Shown here piece by piece: positions 17,092 to 24,450 of a stretch of DNA of 64,000 nucleotides (position 1 is the stretch's first letter; each line of letters starts with the position of its first letter). The position numbers and the translations under genes are program-made. The notes beneath the pieces are model-generated. The model worked only from the letters and a program-made list of their open reading frames with translations, was not told the origin of the DNA and searched no databases. The DNA is from Niastella sp. OAS944 (lineage in GTDB: Bacteria > Bacteroidota > Bacteroidia > Chitinophagales > Chitinophagaceae): the NCBI GenBank assembly GCA_024809215.1, contig JANUBW010000001.1:2212841-2276840 (forward strand), in the 5' to 3' direction.

Positions 17092-17232
17092 TCAAGCGCT
17101 GTTACCGGCTTCTTTCATCCCGATTTCCTGGAGGCAGGTGTTGGCCATGATAACAAGTATCCTAACGGCTTCCCTGGCAAGCCTTAATGGCGTATAGCCA
17201 CGTGCTTTGCCTCGGTAGAGGCCGCCTATCGG
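17092..17232 (-). pseudogene. C-terminal remnant of an unidentified gene
   Basis: A 46-codon open stretch on the minus strand ends in TGA and reads as protein-like sequence: GLYRGKARGYTPLRLAREAV followed by RILVIMANTCLQEIGM. An in-frame TAA at 17233 cuts it off and no start is available, so it is the end of a lost gene. It is convergent with the gene at 16502. The parent family is not recognised. Confidence 0.5.
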
Positions 17233-17694
17233 TTATATACCGACACGCAGACACAATGCATATTAAACACATCGCTTCAACAACCTGTTGAGGTTGCTTA
17301 ATAAACTGTTGAACTCTGTTTTGCTTTTATGTTGAGATATGAGGGGAATGATCTGCCTACGGCAAGGCAGATGCTTTGAAATCCATTTAGACTCTTCCTA
17401 GAATGTGCTTAATCTGTTTCGCAAATTGCAAAGAACCGCGAATTAAGATAAGCTATGCCTTTGCTCTGTCCCGAAGAAAGGCAATAGCATTCTAAAATGT
17501 CTCAAACATGTCAAAGATTCTTTAGCGTTATGGGAACGCTTTCATTAACCGTTCAAGGGTTTCCTGTTAACAGATTGGTTTTCCGGTCTTCCTGGGGGAC
17601 CTATATCGTTATAGAAACCGATCCTGGTGCCTACATCCATTCAATGCAGCTCACATAATACATCAAAATCCTTGCCCTTTGTTCAAAAACGAAC
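17233..17694. other. Gene-free stretch with small hairpins
   Basis: No coding sequence is supported. A perfect 8-bp hairpin (atctgcct / aggcagat) sits at 17351-17372 and a 6-bp one (caacct / aggttg) near 17277-17292. The composition suggests decayed DNA. At 17600-17619 lies one copy of a palindromic element also found at 19516. Confidence 0.4.
17600..17619. repeat. Palindromic element cctatatcgNtatagaaacc, copy 1
   Basis: Twenty bases matching, with one difference, the reverse complement of 19516-19535. The core ctatatcgNtatag is self-complementary. The two copies bracket the gene-poor 17.6-19.5 kb segment in opposite orientation, which could mark a past insertion or a shared regulatory site. 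Confidence 0.45.
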
Positions 17695-17708
17695 TTGATA
17701 TTGATCAA
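17695..17708. promoter_or_regulatory. FNR/CRP-like palindrome TTGAT-attg-ATCAA
   Basis: Second perfect TTGAT-N4-ATCAA in the window. No convincing gene follows on either strand, so it may be left over from a lost promoter in this decayed stretch. Confidence 0.4.
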
Positions 17709-17739
17709 GATCGCTTACATGAATGCGCGTACGCATTTA

Positions 17740-18420
17740 AACTACTGCCGCTTCGTTCCAGGTTCGTTCTTCGGCTACTCTTTTGCTACCCCAAAACAAT
17801 CTTTTTCCCAGTGAAACACTACTTTTTTACCACCCTTTTACTACCCTCTGTCATAGGGAAAACGGTAGCAAATAGCTAGTAAAAGGGTAGTCCCGGAACG
17901 GAAAAAAGGTAGGGAAAAGGTTAACTTCGAACGAAGGAAGAACGAAGAAAGATCGAAGATTTCAAGTCACGTTACGTAAACAAAACACAATACCTTTCTC
18001 GCAGTCCGTTCCCGACCTCGTCCCAGACTCGTCCTGGACTTGTCCCACACTTCTCCCGGATTTCCCAGGTTTTACAGAACCTGCGACAATCCCGGGAGAA
18101 AGACGGGAGAAGTATGCCATCAGTCCAAAACAAGATCAGGAGAGCGGCAGGTTAATTGAGGTTAAACTAAGGTTCCGGTAAGGTTGTAATTAGGTTTGAG
18201 TGCCCTGCAGAGGCAACAAAGGATCACCCAGGGGTAACCGCAACCTTTAGCCAACCCCAAACAGGTAACAACATAGGAGCACCTGAGGAGCACGCGGGGA
18301 GCAACAAACGGCCTGTTAAGGGCATCCGGAGAGCAACAAGGGAGCAACAAGCCATTTCAGCCAAATTGCAAATCAGGTATTTATAAAACAAGGGGAGCAA
18401 GCAGGGAGCAACAGACGCAG
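17740..18420. repeat. Clusters of short degenerate word repeats, no gene
   Basis: About 680 bp built of successive word families: cttcgttc/gaacgaag (17750-17780 and 17925-17960), ctaccc/gggtag (17775-17910), ctcgtcc and cgggag words (18000-18110), aaggtt words (18155-18195), and at least seven ggagca copies, mostly as ggagcaacaa (18270-18415). Left and right parts of a cluster often carry the same word in opposite orientation. Units are too short and irregular for CRISPR. Short open frames here are products of the repeats. Confidence 0.6.
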
Positions 18421-18424
18421 CAAG

Positions 18425-18712
18425 TTACTTTCGTTTCGGGGCTGCCCAGCCATAGTATTTGTCAAGCTGTTTCATTTTGTCGGCGCCAAATCTTGCACTT
18501 AATAGATCACGGTGATCAAAATAAACATCCTTTTTTATCCAGGTTGTAAATTGACTAAACACCAGTTCATTGTCACCCAGGTGCTCGTAAAACGATACGC
18601 CGGCGGCATTTGAAAACGGCAATCGGCAATCGACAATCGGCAATAATACCTGAAACCTAAAGCTCGCTAACCTAAAACGTAGAACGGAAAACATTAAACG
18701 CCTTACTTGCAT
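18425..18712 (-). pseudogene. Truncated gene end with repeat-derived N-terminus
   Basis: 95-codon frame whose last ~62 codons look like a real protein end (YEHLGDNELVFSQFTTWIKK ... FDHRDLLSARFGADKM ... YYGWAAPKRK), whereas the first ~33 codons are encoded by a cluster of cggcaat/cgattgcc repeats (18605-18660) and are Leu/Arg/Phe junk. Most likely the 3' remnant of a gene that was cut by the repeat cluster. The intact family is not recognised. Confidence 0.5.
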
Positions 18713-18782
18713 CTTAATAACTATTTTCAGGCACGCTAAATTTTAATAGGCAATCCCCGACTTCATCGATGCAGGCTCTGAA

Positions 18783-18854
18783 TCAGTCAGGATCCTCAAA
18801 CTCCTTTTTCAATTCTGGCGCAATCTCAATTGCCTTTTGTCGCCATACACTCAT
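18783..18854 (-). CDS. 23-residue coupled small ORF or gene stub
   Basis: ATG overlaps the upstream stop in an ATGA arrangement, a strong coupling signal, and the peptide (MSVWRQKAIEIAPELKKEFE...) is protein-like, but a TGA ends it after 23 codons. Best read as the N-terminal stub of a gene formerly in operon with the membrane protein, though a genuine micro-protein cannot be excluded. Confidence 0.35.
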   Translation of the reverse strand: MSVWRQKAIEIAPELKKEFEDPD

Positions 18855-19087
18855 TTGTAAAAAGCTTTTCGTGTTTTGTAAATAGTCACTAAAGTTACTA
18901 TCAGGCAACAAGTAAATAAAAGTCCATATACAGGTTCCGACTGCTCATGGTGAACCGTTGCTGATGCTTCTTCAAAGTATCTTCCTTCTGAGTTATAGGC
19001 ATACGTTAAACTTTTTACGAATATAAATCCAAGGAATATTGTAAGTAAAGAAAGAATAATTGTCACTATGGTCATTACCAGCTTCAT
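18851..19087 (-). CDS. Small membrane protein, two transmembrane segments
   Basis: 78 residues from the ATG at 19087 (an upstream ATG at 19123 adds 12). Hydrophobic spans at about 2-25 (MTIVTIILSLLTIFLGFIFV) and about 53-70 (GLLFTCCLIVTLVTIY) flank a polar loop with EGRYFEEASATVHHEQ. No family recognised. Coupled by ATGA to the 23-codon ORF. Reasonable hydrophobic pattern but no homology evidence. Confidence 0.5.
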   Translation of the reverse strand: MKLVMTIVTIILSLLTIFLGFIFVKSLTYAYNSEGRYFEEASATVHHEQSEPVYGLLFTCCLIVTLVTIYKTRKAFYK

Positions 19088-19123
19088 GCAGCAATATTGA
19101 ATTACCAAATGTAATGCAGACAT

Positions 19124-19747
19124 GATGAAGTTTACTCCAATTTATTCGGCAACCCTTTTGTTACCGTTTGTGTTTTCTTCGGGATTTGTTCGGGATTTGT
19201 TTGACTTTCACTGGAAGCGACCCGAAGAACGCCGAAGAAAACCCGAATAAAATTAAAGCCAATCTGCCATTCTAACCAAAGCAGCTGTCTTATACTGAAA
19301 TCATGTTCGTGTCTGAACCGTACCAGCTTCGTACCTTGTTCGTAAGTTGTTCGCAAATTTGCAATGAAGACCCAGTGCAGTCTCGAAGAAAATACGAACA
19401 ATTTGCGAACAAAGATGGACTTCAACCCAGCTTTTCCTTTGCTTTAGCGTTATAGAAAGATTTTAGCCTGGCCATTGAGGAAGCTGGCAAACCAAGTTGA
19501 TTGAGAAGATCACGAGGTTTCTATATCGATATAGGCAATTAGAAAAGATACTGCGGCCTGGCATAGAAGGCGTGAAAGTGGACTAAAGACTGCCTTTACA
19601 CAACTAAAACTTAGGGTATAAATAGCCTGTTCCTAGGGTATTCCTAGGGTTTTGTATGTTATGTTGTGGCAAGGTTTGCCCTTATGTTTGCCTACGTTGT
19701 GACTATGTTAGCCCTATATTGGGGCTACCTCGATGCTCTGTTTGCAG
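19124..19747. repeat. Gene-free region with gttcg/cgaagaa words and a palindrome
   Basis: Words ttcgggatttg, cgaagaa and gttcg recur in both orientations at 19160-19420; cctaggg words and tatgttNtg words follow at 19610-19710. The palindromic element ctatatcgatatag (copy 2, 19516-19535 with flanks) is in the middle. The 98-codon frame over 19132-19425 is an artefact of these repeats. No gene supported. Confidence 0.5.
19516..19535. repeat. Palindromic element cctatatcgNtatagaaacc, copy 2 (inverted)
   Basis: Reverse-complement copy of 17600-17619 with a perfect 14-base palindromic core ctatatcgatatag. Confidence 0.45.
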
Positions 19748-20506
19748 TTACACCTCCACCACCGCCTCCCTGTTAAACCAATTGTTCTCCCCGCGTTGCA
19801 CATAACCCAATTGGTTAGTCAGCATGGTAGTGTTGCCGATGGTAAATGAAGGAATGTTGTAATGATGGTGCCCGTAAATCCAATACCTGGCACCGGAATC
19901 GCGAACCAGGTCAAACAACTCGGTAACAAAGGCACCATTGACCGGACTGTTCTTATACCTGTTGGGATAGTTTTGTTTGGTAGGCACATGGTGAGTGACC
20001 ACAATTCTATTTTCAGTACTTGTTTCTTTAAACGCTTTCTCCAGGAAAGCGATCGACTGGTTATGCAGTTGATTGAACTCGCGGGTGGAAAATCGCCCTC
20101 CCTCCCATTCTATATTGCGAAAATCAGTAACGCTTCTTTGTATATCCAGTGCATGCAGTACCTCTATTTTGCTCCACAGTGTGGTACAAATGAAATTGAC
20201 ACCTTTGTAATCCACCACCTGGTTATTTACCAACCAAATATTGCTGCGCAGTTTCTCCAGCAATGGATTAGCTATCGTTGCAGCATCGCCGCCAAAATAC
20301 TCATGATTACCGGGCACCCAATACACCTGTTCAAAATGATCGGCTATAATGTCAATAAACTCCGTTTCCTTTTTTTGCAGCGTAAATGGAAGAATATCAC
20401 CAGCCAGTATCAATACCTCCCCCTTTGGTTTCAGCGGGTACTTTTTCATATGCGCCGCATTGGCGGGCATCTCCAAATGTAGGTCGCTGCAGTATTGAAG
20501 TTTCAT
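19748..20506 (-). CDS. Calcineurin-like metallophosphoesterase
   Basis: 252 residues from the ATG at 20506 (MKLQYCSDLHLEMP); an upstream frame extension is not needed. All metal motifs are present: CSDLHLE, LAGDILPF, PGNHEYFGG, VVTHHVPT, YGHHHYN. A single-domain cytosolic phosphoesterase; substrate unknown, phosphodiester or protein phosphate possible. Stands alone, preceded by the accessory region and followed on the same strand by the sigma-factor cluster. Confidence 0.93.
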   Translation of the reverse strand: MKLQYCSDLHLEMPANAAHMKKYPLKPKGEVLILAGDILPFTLQKKETEFIDIIADHFEQVYWVPGNHEYFGGDAATIANPLLEKLRSNIWLVNNQVVDYKGVNFICTTLWSKIEVLHALDIQRSVTDFRNIEWEGGRFSTREFNQLHNQSIAFLEKAFKETSTENRIVVTHHVPTKQNYPNRYKNSPVNGAFVTELFDLVRDSGARYWIYGHHHYNIPSFTIGNTTMLTNQLGYVQRGENNWFNREAVVEV

Positions 20507-20589
20507 TGAATGAAAATAGGGAGTATCACGAACTAAACCCAAAATAATACAAGTACCCCCAATTTTCATTAAAGTTTCAGTATAGCAAA

Positions 20590-20757
20590 TTAATTCATCG
20601 CCTTCAGCTTTCTTACCTCCAATTGAAAATGATCGAGCAACGGACAGGTTCTGGCAATTTCAGTAGCTTCATTTATATCACTGGCGCTTATGATCACATA
20701 ACCGCCTATCATTTCTTTTACTTCCATAAACGGTCCATCACTTACCACTTCTTCTTT
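20590..20757 (-). pseudogene. Broken YCII/DGPF-family gene (C-terminal half)
   Basis: Open frame reading KEEVVSDGPFMEVKEMIGG then YVIISASDINEATEIART and LDHFQLEVRKLKAMN, which matches the second half of YCII-related proteins including the DGPF motif. The first half is missing: a TGA stands just upstream and the frame abuts the stop of the sigma-factor gene, so the deletion joined the two. A full copy lies on the other side of the sigma gene at 21972. Confidence 0.8.
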
Positions 20758-21958
20758 ATTCTTCAATAATCGTCACTAATTTACCTGCATCCATAAAATG
20801 CTGCCTGCTTAATGCAAACCGGCCATCCTGCTTATACAATTCGCCCAGCATAATGTGGTAAAAAAGATTTGAATTCATATTTTCCTGTGCAAGCAGAAAT
20901 TTTATAGCTGCGGTGGGCCCTTCTATTTTTGACAATACATATGCCCGGTTTATTTTTACAACAGCAGATGCATTAAACAATAATAACTGATCATACAACC
21001 ATAACGTGGCCAACCAGTCGATGCTGGCCGCTGAAGCAGATAAACTGTAATTGGCAGCAATCATGGCCTCAATATGATAGGCCGTTACCTGATCGCCGGC
21101 CATAGATCTATTCAGGTAATCGGCCCCCTTTTGAATCAATTGACTGTTCCAAAGGTTTCTGTCCTGCTCTTCAAAAGTGAGCATCTCGCCCTGCGCATTT
21201 ATCCTGGCATCGAACCGGGAAGCATGAAAACACATTAAGGCCAGCAATGCATACACCTGCGGAGATGCTGTTACCGGGTGCAGCGCCAGGTTCTCACACA
21301 AGTATATGGCCTCGCTGCAAAGGTCCTTGCGCATTACACTTTCATCGCTCAACGAAAAATACGACTCGGTAAAGATGAGGTAAATGCACTTTAATACCGA
21401 TTGCAGGCGATGCGGCAGTTCATCTGCTGCCGGCACGTTGATAGCCTCTTTACCTAATTGCCTGAACTTTTCACGGGCCCTGTACAATCTTTTTGTAATG
21501 GTTTCTTCGTTGGAAAGAAAAACCCGGCTGATCTCTTTTACACTTAAACCAAACAATGTTTTCAATATAAAAGCGATCTGTGCCGGTTTTGCCAGTTCAG
21601 GATGGCAGGATGCAAACATCATCCTGAGCTGATTATCTTTTATTTCTTTATCTGAGAACGATTTTTCCACCTCACTGCCTATTGTCCATTCCGATAATAA
21701 AAGCGGCGACAATTCAACCAGCTTTTTCTTTTGCCTGATGAAATCGATGGTCTTATTTTTAACCACCCGGTACAGCCATGCCCTGGGGTTCTCAGGTAAC
21801 TGAAAACGCCATTGGTTAACCGCCGCCATCATGGTATCCTGTACAATATCTTCAGCAACATTGAGGTTTACTGCACCCAACAAGTGAATTACCGAAGCAA
21901 GCAACCTGCCTGATTCTTCCCGAAAAAGATTACCGGTGATCTCATCACTTTTCATCAT
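20756..21958 (-). CDS. ECF RNA polymerase sigma factor with DUF6596/TPR-like C-terminus
   Basis: 400 residues. Sigma region 2 at about 15-80 (DIVQDTMMAAVNQWRFQLPE, NPRAWLYRVVKNKTIDFIRQ), region 4 at about 110-165 (FILKTLFGLSVKEISRVFLS, ETITKRLYRAREKF), then a ~230-residue helical extension (LIFTESYFSLS ... AEAMIAANYSLSA ... ARALSKIEGP-like pattern YVLSKIEGPTAAIKFL ... LGELYKQDGRFALS). This is the ECF42-type layout, a group that sits next to YCII/DGPF proteins and has no classical anti-sigma factor; the extension is thought to control activity. Starts 14 bp downstream of the intact YCII gene. Family call firm; targets unknown. Confidence 0.9.
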   Translation of the reverse strand: MMKSDEITGNLFREESGRLLASVIHLLGAVNLNVAEDIVQDTMMAAVNQWRFQLPENPRAWLYRVVKNKTIDFIRQKKKLVELSPLLLSEWTIGSEVEKSFSDKEIKDNQLRMMFASCHPELAKPAQIAFILKTLFGLSVKEISRVFLSNEETITKRLYRAREKFRQLGKEAINVPAADELPHRLQSVLKCIYLIFTESYFSLSDESVMRKDLCSEAIYLCENLALHPVTASPQVYALLALMCFHASRFDARINAQGEMLTFEEQDRNLWNSQLIQKGADYLNRSMAGDQVTAYHIEAMIAANYSLSASAASIDWLATLWLYDQLLLFNASAVVKINRAYVLSKIEGPTAAIKFLLAQENMNSNLFYHIMLGELYKQDGRFALSRQHFMDAGKLVTIIEE

Positions 21959-21971
21959 GCACTTTCGATGA

Positions 21972-22313
21972 TTACATTTTCTGTATAGGCCGAACTTCTA
22001 TATTGCCGTTCATTTCAAATACCGGACAGGTTTTTGACAGGTCCACAGCAGCCTCAACATCTTCAGCATTTATAATAAGATAGCCACTTATCATTTCAGG
22101 GCCTTCGGCAAACGGACCATTTGTAACCGTTGCCCCTTTATCATAAACCACCCTGCCCGTTACATCGAGCGGTTGCCCGCCCAGCAAATGCCCTTTGATG
22201 GCCAGTTCCTCCATCCACGCCCGCCATTTATTCATATGTTGCTGCATTTCGGTAGGCGATGCCTGGGAAACCATATCCTCAACGCCTCTGAAAAGGTATA
22301 AGAACTCAGCCAT
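21972..22313 (-). CDS. YCII-related (DGPF-type) protein
   Basis: 113 residues, whole YCII-like fold: FLYLFRGVEDM start, MQQHMNKWRAWMEELAIKGH helix, GATVTNGPFAEGPEMISGYL (NGPF in place of DGPF) and the terminal FEMNGNIEVRPI strand. Function of the family is unresolved; it is a constant neighbour of ECF42 sigma factors and may bind a small ligand. First gene of the pair with the sigma factor. Confidence 0.9.
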   Translation of the reverse strand: MAEFLYLFRGVEDMVSQASPTEMQQHMNKWRAWMEELAIKGHLLGGQPLDVTGRVVYDKGATVTNGPFAEGPEMISGYLIINAEDVEAAVDLSKTCPVFEMNGNIEVRPIQKM

Positions 22314-22370
22314 AATTAGTGTTTTTAAAATGAGCCTATATCAATGGTCCTTACTTAAAGATACTTTCTT

Positions 22371-22772
22371 TTAAGCTGGCACTGCGCCAATCTGCGTCAT
22401 GATCGACATGGGATTCATTTCAAAATATTCTTCCACTACTTTTCCATTTACAATGTGCATCATATCTAACCACGAAAATTCAACCTGTTTACCTGTTGCT
22501 GCCATGCCATTGAATTCACCGGTGTGTTTACCCGCCCACCGGCCGCGGGCTGTTACCCATTCGCCTTCTGTAATTACCTTATCAACATGATGTTTGCCCT
22601 CAAAGGATGCCGTCATCATTTGCATCATGCCCAAATGCTGCTCAGCATTTAAAGGTGCCGGCGCCATGGGATTATTAAATTGATGTTCCTTATCCATCAA
22701 CTTTTTAAGACCGTCGAACTTTTTGCCGTCTATATGTGCAAACCAGGTTGTTATGAAATCTTTTGGTGTCAT
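22371..22772 (-). CDS. SnoaL-like / NTF2-fold protein
   Basis: 133 residues. N-terminal helix FITTWFAHIDGKKFDGLKKL, HHVDKVITEGEWVTARGRW strand pair and the closing WLDMMHIVNGKVVEEYFEMN are typical for SnoaL-like cyclase/ester-cyclase proteins of the NTF2 cone fold. No cofactor expected. Same strand as, and 57 bp upstream of, the YCII/sigma pair, so possibly part of that unit. Substrate unknown. Confidence 0.85.
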   Translation of the reverse strand: MTPKDFITTWFAHIDGKKFDGLKKLMDKEHQFNNPMAPAPLNAEQHLGMMQMMTASFEGKHHVDKVITEGEWVTARGRWAGKHTGEFNGMAATGKQVEFSWLDMMHIVNGKVVEEYFEMNPMSIMTQIGAVPA

Positions 22773-22896
22773 GTTATTTACTTTCGATTAAAATTTGAAT
22801 TACACCTATAGAGTCGTGGCCATCCCGGAAATATGGACAACGGGATGAAGTTTTTTTTGCCGGGGCGGGAAAAAACAAATATTTCCTCCAAACCCC

Positions 22897-22927
22897 TTGA
22901 CATTCAAATATCTCCGCCCTATATTTA
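22897..22927 (+). promoter_or_regulatory. Bacteroidota-type promoter for the ankyrin pair
   Basis: TTGAC at 22897-22901 and TATATTTA at 22920-22927, 18 bases apart, fit the -33 TTG / -7 TAnnTTTG layout of Bacteroidota; the ATG follows 23 bases later. Confidence 0.45.
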
Positions 22928-22950
22928 CGGTCCAATATCCCAATTACCCT

Positions 22951-23385
22951 ATGCTTCACGCTCCGGACCCTTACTACATTAACGAACGCCAGCTGTTTGG
23001 CAACTGGCAGGTGCCCATATACCCCCTCGAATTTGCCCTGCTCGAGCACAATGCTGCCATGCTGAAAAAATACCTCGATGCCGGCGCCAATCCCAATATT
23101 GATATCGGCGGCGGCTGGACGCTCCTGCACAAAGTGTGTGCCTACGCCATCGATAGCATGATCCAAAACCAACGAAACGAATTCTATCCCGAATTACTGG
23201 AAATTATGCAGCTGCTTGTTGAAAACGGCGGCGACCTTCATAAGAAAAACGACAAAGGCAAAAAACCACTCGACATAATAAACTCCTACAATTACGATAA
23301 CAAACAACAATGGCTTGCCGTGGTAAATTTGTTCAGATCGGCCATTCGAAACATTGATGATCTAATTACTTATCAGGGTGCCTAA
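22951..23385 (+). CDS. Ankyrin-repeat protein, paralogue 1
   Basis: 144 residues from the ATG at 22951. Two to three ankyrin-like repeats: YPLEFALLEHNAAMLKKYLD-AGANPNID, GGWTLLHKVCAYAIDSM, LLEIMQLLVENGGDLHKK-DKGKKPLDIIN. No signal peptide. About half identical by eye to the next gene and to the gene at 25592, sharing the INE..L.G.W....YP N-terminus. Overlaps the next gene by 8 bp. A protein-protein interaction module, possibly an immunity or regulator protein; partner unknown. Confidence 0.85.
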   Translation: MLHAPDPYYINERQLFGNWQVPIYPLEFALLEHNAAMLKKYLDAGANPNIDIGGGWTLLHKVCAYAIDSMIQNQRNEFYPELLEIMQLLVENGGDLHKKNDKGKKPLDIINSYNYDNKQQWLAVVNLFRSAIRNIDDLITYQGA

Positions 23386-23821
23386 AAAAATAAAGATTCC
23401 GCAACCTATCAACGAAAAGCACTTAATGGGTATTTACACATCGCCCATATACCCCCTCGATTATGCCATTATCCAGCGCGACGTTGAGATGGTTGAAAAA
23501 TTCCTTGAGGCAGGCGCCAACCCAAATATTGATCTCGGTAGTGGCTGGACGCCCCTGCATACCTGTTTCGATAGCGCCATCGATGGTATGAACCAGGATA
23601 GTCGCAATACGCCTTACCCCGAGATCATCAAAATAATGAAGCTGCTGAAGAAACACGGCGCCAGCCTTGACAACACAGACGAGCGCGGACTAAAACCACT
23701 CGACATCATCAATGAATATGCCTACGATCGGGATGGGTTTAATACACTTCTTTCATTATTCAAATCGGTATACCGCAATATTGAGGAACTGATCGTTTAT
23801 GATGGTTATATAAAAGATTAA
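23378..23821 (+). CDS. Ankyrin-repeat protein, paralogue 2 (GTG start)
   Basis: 147 residues. The GTG at 23378, inside the 3' end of paralogue 1, is chosen because it restores the N-terminus shared by the other two paralogues (..INEKHLMG.YTSPIYPLDYA); the next ATG would remove it. Repeats: VEKFLEAGANPNIDLGSGWT, PLHTCFDSAIDGMN, IMKLLKKHGASLDN-DERGLKPLDIIN. Translationally coupled to paralogue 1. Confidence 0.83.
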   Translation: MPKKIKIPQPINEKHLMGIYTSPIYPLDYAIIQRDVEMVEKFLEAGANPNIDLGSGWTPLHTCFDSAIDGMNQDSRNTPYPEIIKIMKLLKKHGASLDNTDERGLKPLDIINEYAYDRDGFNTLLSLFKSVYRNIEELIVYDGYIKD

Positions 23822-23846
23822 AATGCCTGGGTTGAGGATACCTGGT

Positions 23847-24311
23847 TTAAAAATCATCTTCAAATGATAATTTATACCCGAAGTGAAATGTTTCCGCAAA
23901 CGTTTGTTGTGAATCAAAGGTGATCTGCAAATTCAGGTCTTTGTACAACCAAATGTAACCGATTGTTTGAACCCAATCCATTAAACAAATTAACTCTATT
24001 ATTGGCTCTACGCTATCAGGCGTTCCCAGGTATTTTTCTATATACTCGCGTTCTACCTGTAACTTGTTAATGCCAAACCCAACTACCAAATCAACTATTA
24101 CATTAAACCTAAACCCCTCACAAGTATACTGCTCTTTATTTACCTCCAAAACCGGCTGTGTTATTTCATACTTAATATGCTGCTGATTCAAAATTAACTC
24201 CAGCTTTTCCCGACTGTCATCTATTGCCACTCCATTAAGCATAAACGAAATTTCGTCTTCTTTACCTACCTTTTCCATCCAGGCTCTATCCAATAATTCA
24301 ATACGCGCCAT
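23847..24311 (-). CDS. Hypothetical protein
   Basis: 154 residues, soluble, acidic, rich in beta strands (ISFMLNGVAIDDS; RFNVIVDLVVGFGINKL; TIGYIWLYKDLNLQITF). No signal or membrane span, no recognised motif. Lies between the ankyrin paralogues on the opposite strand, a position that would fit an immunity-type gene, but this is only context. Isolated from the dinD-like gene by two terminators. Confidence 0.6.
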   Translation of the reverse strand: MARIELLDRAWMEKVGKEDEISFMLNGVAIDDSREKLELILNQQHIKYEITQPVLEVNKEQYTCEGFRFNVIVDLVVGFGINKLQVEREYIEKYLGTPDSVEPIIELICLMDWVQTIGYIWLYKDLNLQITFDSQQTFAETFHFGYKLSFEDDF

Positions 24312-24360
24312 AAGTCTTAATTACTTTCAGCGACCAAAATACAATTACAAGTTAATAAAA

Positions 24361-24387
24361 CAAAAAGGCCACTGCTGAACTGTGGCG
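24361..24387 (-). terminator. Second terminator behind the dinD-like gene
   Basis: Minus-strand hairpin gccac ... gtggc followed by cttttt. It comes just after the stronger terminator at 24401, giving tandem insulation before the hypothetical gene. Confidence 0.55.
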
Positions 24388-24400
24388 AAAGAATGCAAAG

Positions 24401-24430
24401 AAAAAACCATCTGATAATTTCAGATGGTTA
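24401..24430 (-). terminator. Rho-independent terminator of the dinD-like gene
   Basis: Perfect 10-bp stem aaccatctga / tcagatggtt with a 5-base loop followed on the minus strand by tttttt, about 20 bases after the dinD-like stop. Confidence 0.85.
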
Positions 24431-24450
24431 AGTCGCTTATACATTAGATG

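Noticed and set aside
17679-17879. 66-codon open frame on the plus strand after an FNR-like palindrome
   Set aside because: Residues are dominated by L/F/R from ctaccc and cttcgttc repeats; no protein-like pattern.
18162-18350. 62-codon minus frame
   Set aside because: Lies wholly in aaggtt and ggagcaacaa word repeats; composition artefact.
18265-18420. Possible CRISPR array because of repeated ggagcaacaa
   Set aside because: Repeat unit of ~10 bases, irregular spacing and no spacers of constant length; no cas genes.
19132-19425. 98-codon open frame on the minus strand
   Set aside because: Built from gttcg/cgaagaa word repeats, odd residue composition, no start context; treated as repeat artefact.
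22774-23172. 132-codon minus frame opposite ankyrin paralogue 1
   Set aside because: Antisense shadow; the plus frame has clear ankyrin repeats and paralogues.
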